A stretch of DNA of 8,819 nt, taken from Acidobacteriaceae bacterium. GTDB lineage: Bacteria; Acidobacteriota; Terriglobia; Terriglobales; Acidobacteriaceae. Below, one piece after another: positions 7,187 to 8,819 of this stretch (its first letter is position 1; each line of letters opens with the position of its first letter). The stretch is from positions 2,889-11,707 of the forward strand of contig PLKU01000330.1 of the NCBI GenBank assembly GCA_003140705.1. Reading direction: 5' to 3'. The translations under genes were made by a program, and so were the position numbers. The notes beneath the pieces are model-generated. The model saw only the letters and a program-made list of their open reading frames with translations, did no database searches and had not been told where the DNA came from.

Positions 7187-7324
7187 CCGACCCCTTTTGC
7201 GGCTGAAGTATAGACTGTACGAGCTTGGAGTACTGATTATGCGCTTCTTTTCATAGACTTGCACCTTCACCTTTCTTCACCACCGAAATTTACCTCTGTT
7301 CATTGCGCAGAAGTGCCACATAAG

Positions 7325-7364
7325 TTTTCCTCGGTAGCAGTCGGCGATCCCCGGCCGAGGAGGA
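7325..7364 (+). promoter_or_regulatory. Leader hairpin that can mask the Shine-Dalgarno of the 7372 gene
   Basis: TTTTCCTCGG (7325-7334) can pair with CCGAGGAGGA (7355-7364) over 10 bp, eight Watson-Crick and two G-U, leaving a 20-nt loop. The right arm contains the AGGAGG Shine-Dalgarno (7358-7363), which ends 8 nt before the ATG. Folding would block ribosome access, so opening by temperature, a protein or an RNA could control translation. The complementarity is seen directly; any regulatory role is inferred. Confidence 0.5.
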
Positions 7365-7371
7365 GAAACAC

Positions 7372-8016
7372 ATGAAGACAGCTTTCCAACGGTTCTTGCT
7401 CGCTTGCGGTGCAATGGTACTCACGTTCTCGCTCATGCCGAATGCATTGGCACAATGCGGCGGGCTTCGCTTGCCGCTTGTTCACCCCAGCGCCTGGCAT
7501 CCGCAATACGGACATGCGCGGTTGCTGCGTGCTGCCCTGGCTGCGCCTGCTGGTCAGGACGATCGGGACGGTGACGCTCTACCGATCGTGGGTTTCTGGC
7601 ACGTGAAGTTCACGTCCAAGGACAGTGGTGGAGGAATACCCGACGGCGCCGAAGTGGACGCCGGATACTCTCAATGGCACAGCGACGGTACTGAGCTTAT
7701 GAACTCGGGTTCACACGCACCGATAACTGGCAATTTCTGCATGGGTGTGTGGACCATGGTGGGGCCGCACCAGTACCAGCTGAACCACTTTGCGATTGCC
7801 TGGGATGACACAGGAAGCAACCTCGTTGGCCCTGTGCGCATTCAGGAACTCATAACCCTGGCCCCGAACGGACAGAGCTTTGCCGGCACCTTCGCGATCG
7901 ATCCATACGTCGAGTCCCCCACTCCAAACGAGCCCCTCACTCCAACAATTCACATCCAGGGAACCATTGCTGGAAGCAGAATCAATGTGACTACACCCGC
8001 AACGAGCATCTTCTGA
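7372..8016 (+). CDS. Secreted beta-rich protein of unknown function
   Basis: A near-consensus AGGAGG 8 nt upstream fixes ATG 7372; the product has 214 residues. Residues 1-27 form a Sec signal peptide: MKTAFQRF, then hydrophobic LLACGAMVLTFSLMP, with cleavage at ALA/Q (27/28). The following cysteine does not make a lipobox because Gln precedes it. After a low-complexity linker (about 29-70), a domain begins at PIVGFWHVKFTS. It has DGAEVDAGYSQWHSDGTELMNSG, GNFCMGVWTMVGPHQYQLNHFAIAWD and VGPVRIQELITLAPNGQSFAGTFAID, closing with HIQGTIAGSRINVTTP. The repeated strand-turn pattern suggests a lipocalin-like or similar small beta-barrel. I recall relatives as hypothetical proteins in soil bacteria, especially acidobacteria, with no assigned role. 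The gene is monocistronic: divergent from the winged-helix regulator and followed by a terminator. The leader hairpin may restrain its translation. Confidence 0.88.
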   Translation: MKTAFQRFLLACGAMVLTFSLMPNALAQCGGLRLPLVHPSAWHPQYGHARLLRAALAAPAGQDDRDGDALPIVGFWHVKFTSKDSGGGIPDGAEVDAGYSQWHSDGTELMNSGSHAPITGNFCMGVWTMVGPHQYQLNHFAIAWDDTGSNLVGPVRIQELITLAPNGQSFAGTFAIDPYVESPTPNEPLTPTIHIQGTIAGSRINVTTPATSIF

Positions 8017-8037
8017 GGCTTTGGTGGGTAGAAATGA

Positions 8038-8082
8038 GCCTTTACTCCGAGCAAGAACTGCCCGGAGTGAAGGCCTTTGTTT
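8038..8082 (+). terminator. Intrinsic terminator of the secreted-protein gene
   Basis: GCCTTTACTCCG (8038-8049) pairs with CGGAGTGAAGGC (8063-8074): 12 bp with a single G-U, a 13-nt loop, then CTTTGTTT. It begins 22 nt after the stop at 8016. Stem, position and T-rich tail all fit a Rho-independent terminator. Confidence 0.78.
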
Positions 8083-8381
8083 ATCGGATGTTCCCGAGTG
8101 GTGGGCAAACCGGCAGTTCGGTCAATACCTAACACAGCCAAACAGTCGGCGACGGTTCCGTGATCGATGGTCACTTGGCGATAACTAGGCTTAGCACGCT
8201 TCGAGGCTAATTCCCGGCGGGAACTGGCCCCGAACTGGCGATATTGATAAATCAGTGGCTTACGTGTTGTCGACCCTCGCGAAATCATACGGGAAAGCCG
8301 CGTAACGTTCTGGATGATCGGCGATCCGGACCTTTTGAAACATCTTCGTCCCGGGAGCAGTGCGTTTCGGGGTGCCGGCGA
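8083..8381. other. Gene-free convergent spacer
   Basis: About 300 bases lie between the terminator of the plus-strand secreted gene and the stop of the minus-strand methyltransferase. No coding frame with a start, SD or recognisable product was found. Minor structures are the palindrome TTCCCGGCGGGAA (8211-8223) and an 8-bp direct repeat GAACTGGC at 8221-8228 and 8232-8239. No clear T-tailed terminator for the minus-strand gene was found. Confidence 0.55.
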
Positions 8382-8819
8382 TCAGAGGAGGTAAGGCATC
8401 AGGGCAGCAGTCTGACGAGCATAAGTGGCATACGTCTCGCCGAACTGGGAACGCATCCACTGTTCCTCCATGCGGAGCTTGATCCAGAGCGCGAGGAAGA
8501 TGAGAACGAAAGCGATGAACCCGCGCACTTGGGAGATTGCAATCGCCATGCCAAGGAAACCGGTCAGAATGCCGGTGTAGATGGGGTGCCGGACCACGGC
8601 ATAGGGACCGGTGGTGATCAGTTCGTGGCCCTGCTTAATGGTGACGGAGCGGCTCCAGTTGCTGCCGAGGTGCTCGCGCGCCCAGACGGCGAAAAGAATG
8701 CCGGCGATGGTGACGGCAGCTCCCAGCCAGAAGGGCCAAAGGCCAACCGGCCAGAGCTGGAGATAAAGCAAGGGCAGCGGGATGCGAGTTGTCGAGAGGA
8801 GGACGATCGCGATCAGGAA
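8382..8819 (-). CDS. ICMT-like integral membrane methyltransferase, N-terminus beyond window edge
   Basis: The frame is open from the window edge to TGA at 8382 (145 visible residues), so the true start lies outside the window; the internal TTG at 8771 should not be taken as the start. Hydrophobic stretches at about 1-20, 27-46, 83-96 and 100-114 are membrane helices. The conserved C-terminal block is GHELITTGPYAVVRHPIYTG (about 64-83), then RMEEQW (116-121), FGETYATYARQTAALMP. The RHP motif and the later RxEE are the hallmarks of the isoprenylcysteine carboxyl methyltransferase/PEMT-like family, which binds S-adenosylmethionine within the membrane. Bacterial members rarely have a known substrate; lipids or small acids are candidates, and prenylated proteins are unlikely in bacteria. 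The neighbours do not help. Family call is firm; substrate is unknown. Confidence 0.92.
   Translation of the reverse strand, partial: FLIAIVLLSTTRIPLPLLYLQLWPVGLWPFWLGAAVTIAGILFAVWAREHLGSNWSRSVTIKQGHELITTGPYAVVRHPIYTGILTGFLGMAIAISQVRGFIAFVLIFLALWIKLRMEEQWMRSQFGETYATYARQTAALMPYLL

Noticed and set aside
7950..8288. Minus-strand frame of 112 codons overlapping the end of the secreted gene and its terminator
   Set aside because: It runs antisense through a well-supported gene end and a terminator hairpin, has no SD, and encodes no recognisable domain.
8260..8460. Minus-strand 66-codon frame overlapping the methyltransferase C-terminus
   Set aside because: It overlaps the conserved methyltransferase C-terminus in another frame, has no SD and shows no domain; a shadow frame.
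1..8819. CRISPR array, tRNA, rRNA, insertion sequence or phage/defence cassette
   Set aside because: No regularly spaced repeats, cloverleaf, transposase or integrase frame, or recognisable defence operon was seen on either strand.

Overview
The window looks like chromosome from a soil-type acidobacterium (Acidobacteriota, probably class Terriglobia). The base composition is moderately GC-rich. The clearest lineage clue is a winged-helix/TolB-like/TPR membrane regulator of a type greatly expanded in that phylum. Two small secreted proteins of poorly characterised families and the loose gene packing, with short transcription units in both directions, fit the same picture. This assignment is inference from gene content; there is no rRNA or other marker gene here.

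Layout. (1) 1-1049, minus strand: a membrane-anchored SpoIIE/RsbU-type PP2C serine phosphatase, cut at its C-terminus by the window edge. (2) 1050-1444: a divergent intergenic stretch with no recognisable gene. (3) 1445-3662, plus strand: a two-gene acyl-CoA unit. It holds a crotonase-fold protein of the ECHDC3-like subgroup, which lacks both classical hydratase glutamates, followed by a complete acetyl-CoA hydrolase/CoA-transferase family enzyme with its catalytic glutamate. A strong 15-bp inverted repeat follows. (4) 3850-4101, plus strand: a small helical protein that resembles, by pattern only, effector-associated or death-like adaptor domains. (5) 4270-5089, minus strand: a secreted protein split over two overlapping frames. 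The first frame has the signal peptide and the second has a compact beta-rich tail, so this is a frameshifted gene, a sequence error or recoding. (6) 5294-7186, minus strand: the large winged-helix/TPR regulator, with two palindromic elements downstream of it. (7) 7372-8016, plus strand: a secreted beta-rich protein, divergent from the regulator. Its very strong Shine-Dalgarno can be folded into a leader hairpin, and a good intrinsic terminator follows. (8) 8083-8381: a gene-free convergent spacer. (9) 8382-8819, minus strand: an isoprenylcysteine carboxyl methyltransferase (ICMT)-like integral membrane methyltransferase, cut at its N-terminus by the window edge.

The genes do not form one obvious pathway. 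The crotonase-like protein and the CoA-transferase plausibly act together on acyl-CoA thioesters. The phosphatase and the winged-helix regulator are signalling proteins whose partners are not visible. I see no CRISPR array, tRNA, rRNA, insertion sequence, phage gene or recognisable defence operon. The items most worth a second look are the split secreted gene, the SD-occluding leader hairpin, the glutamate-less crotonase paired with a CoA-transferase, and the solitary small helical protein.
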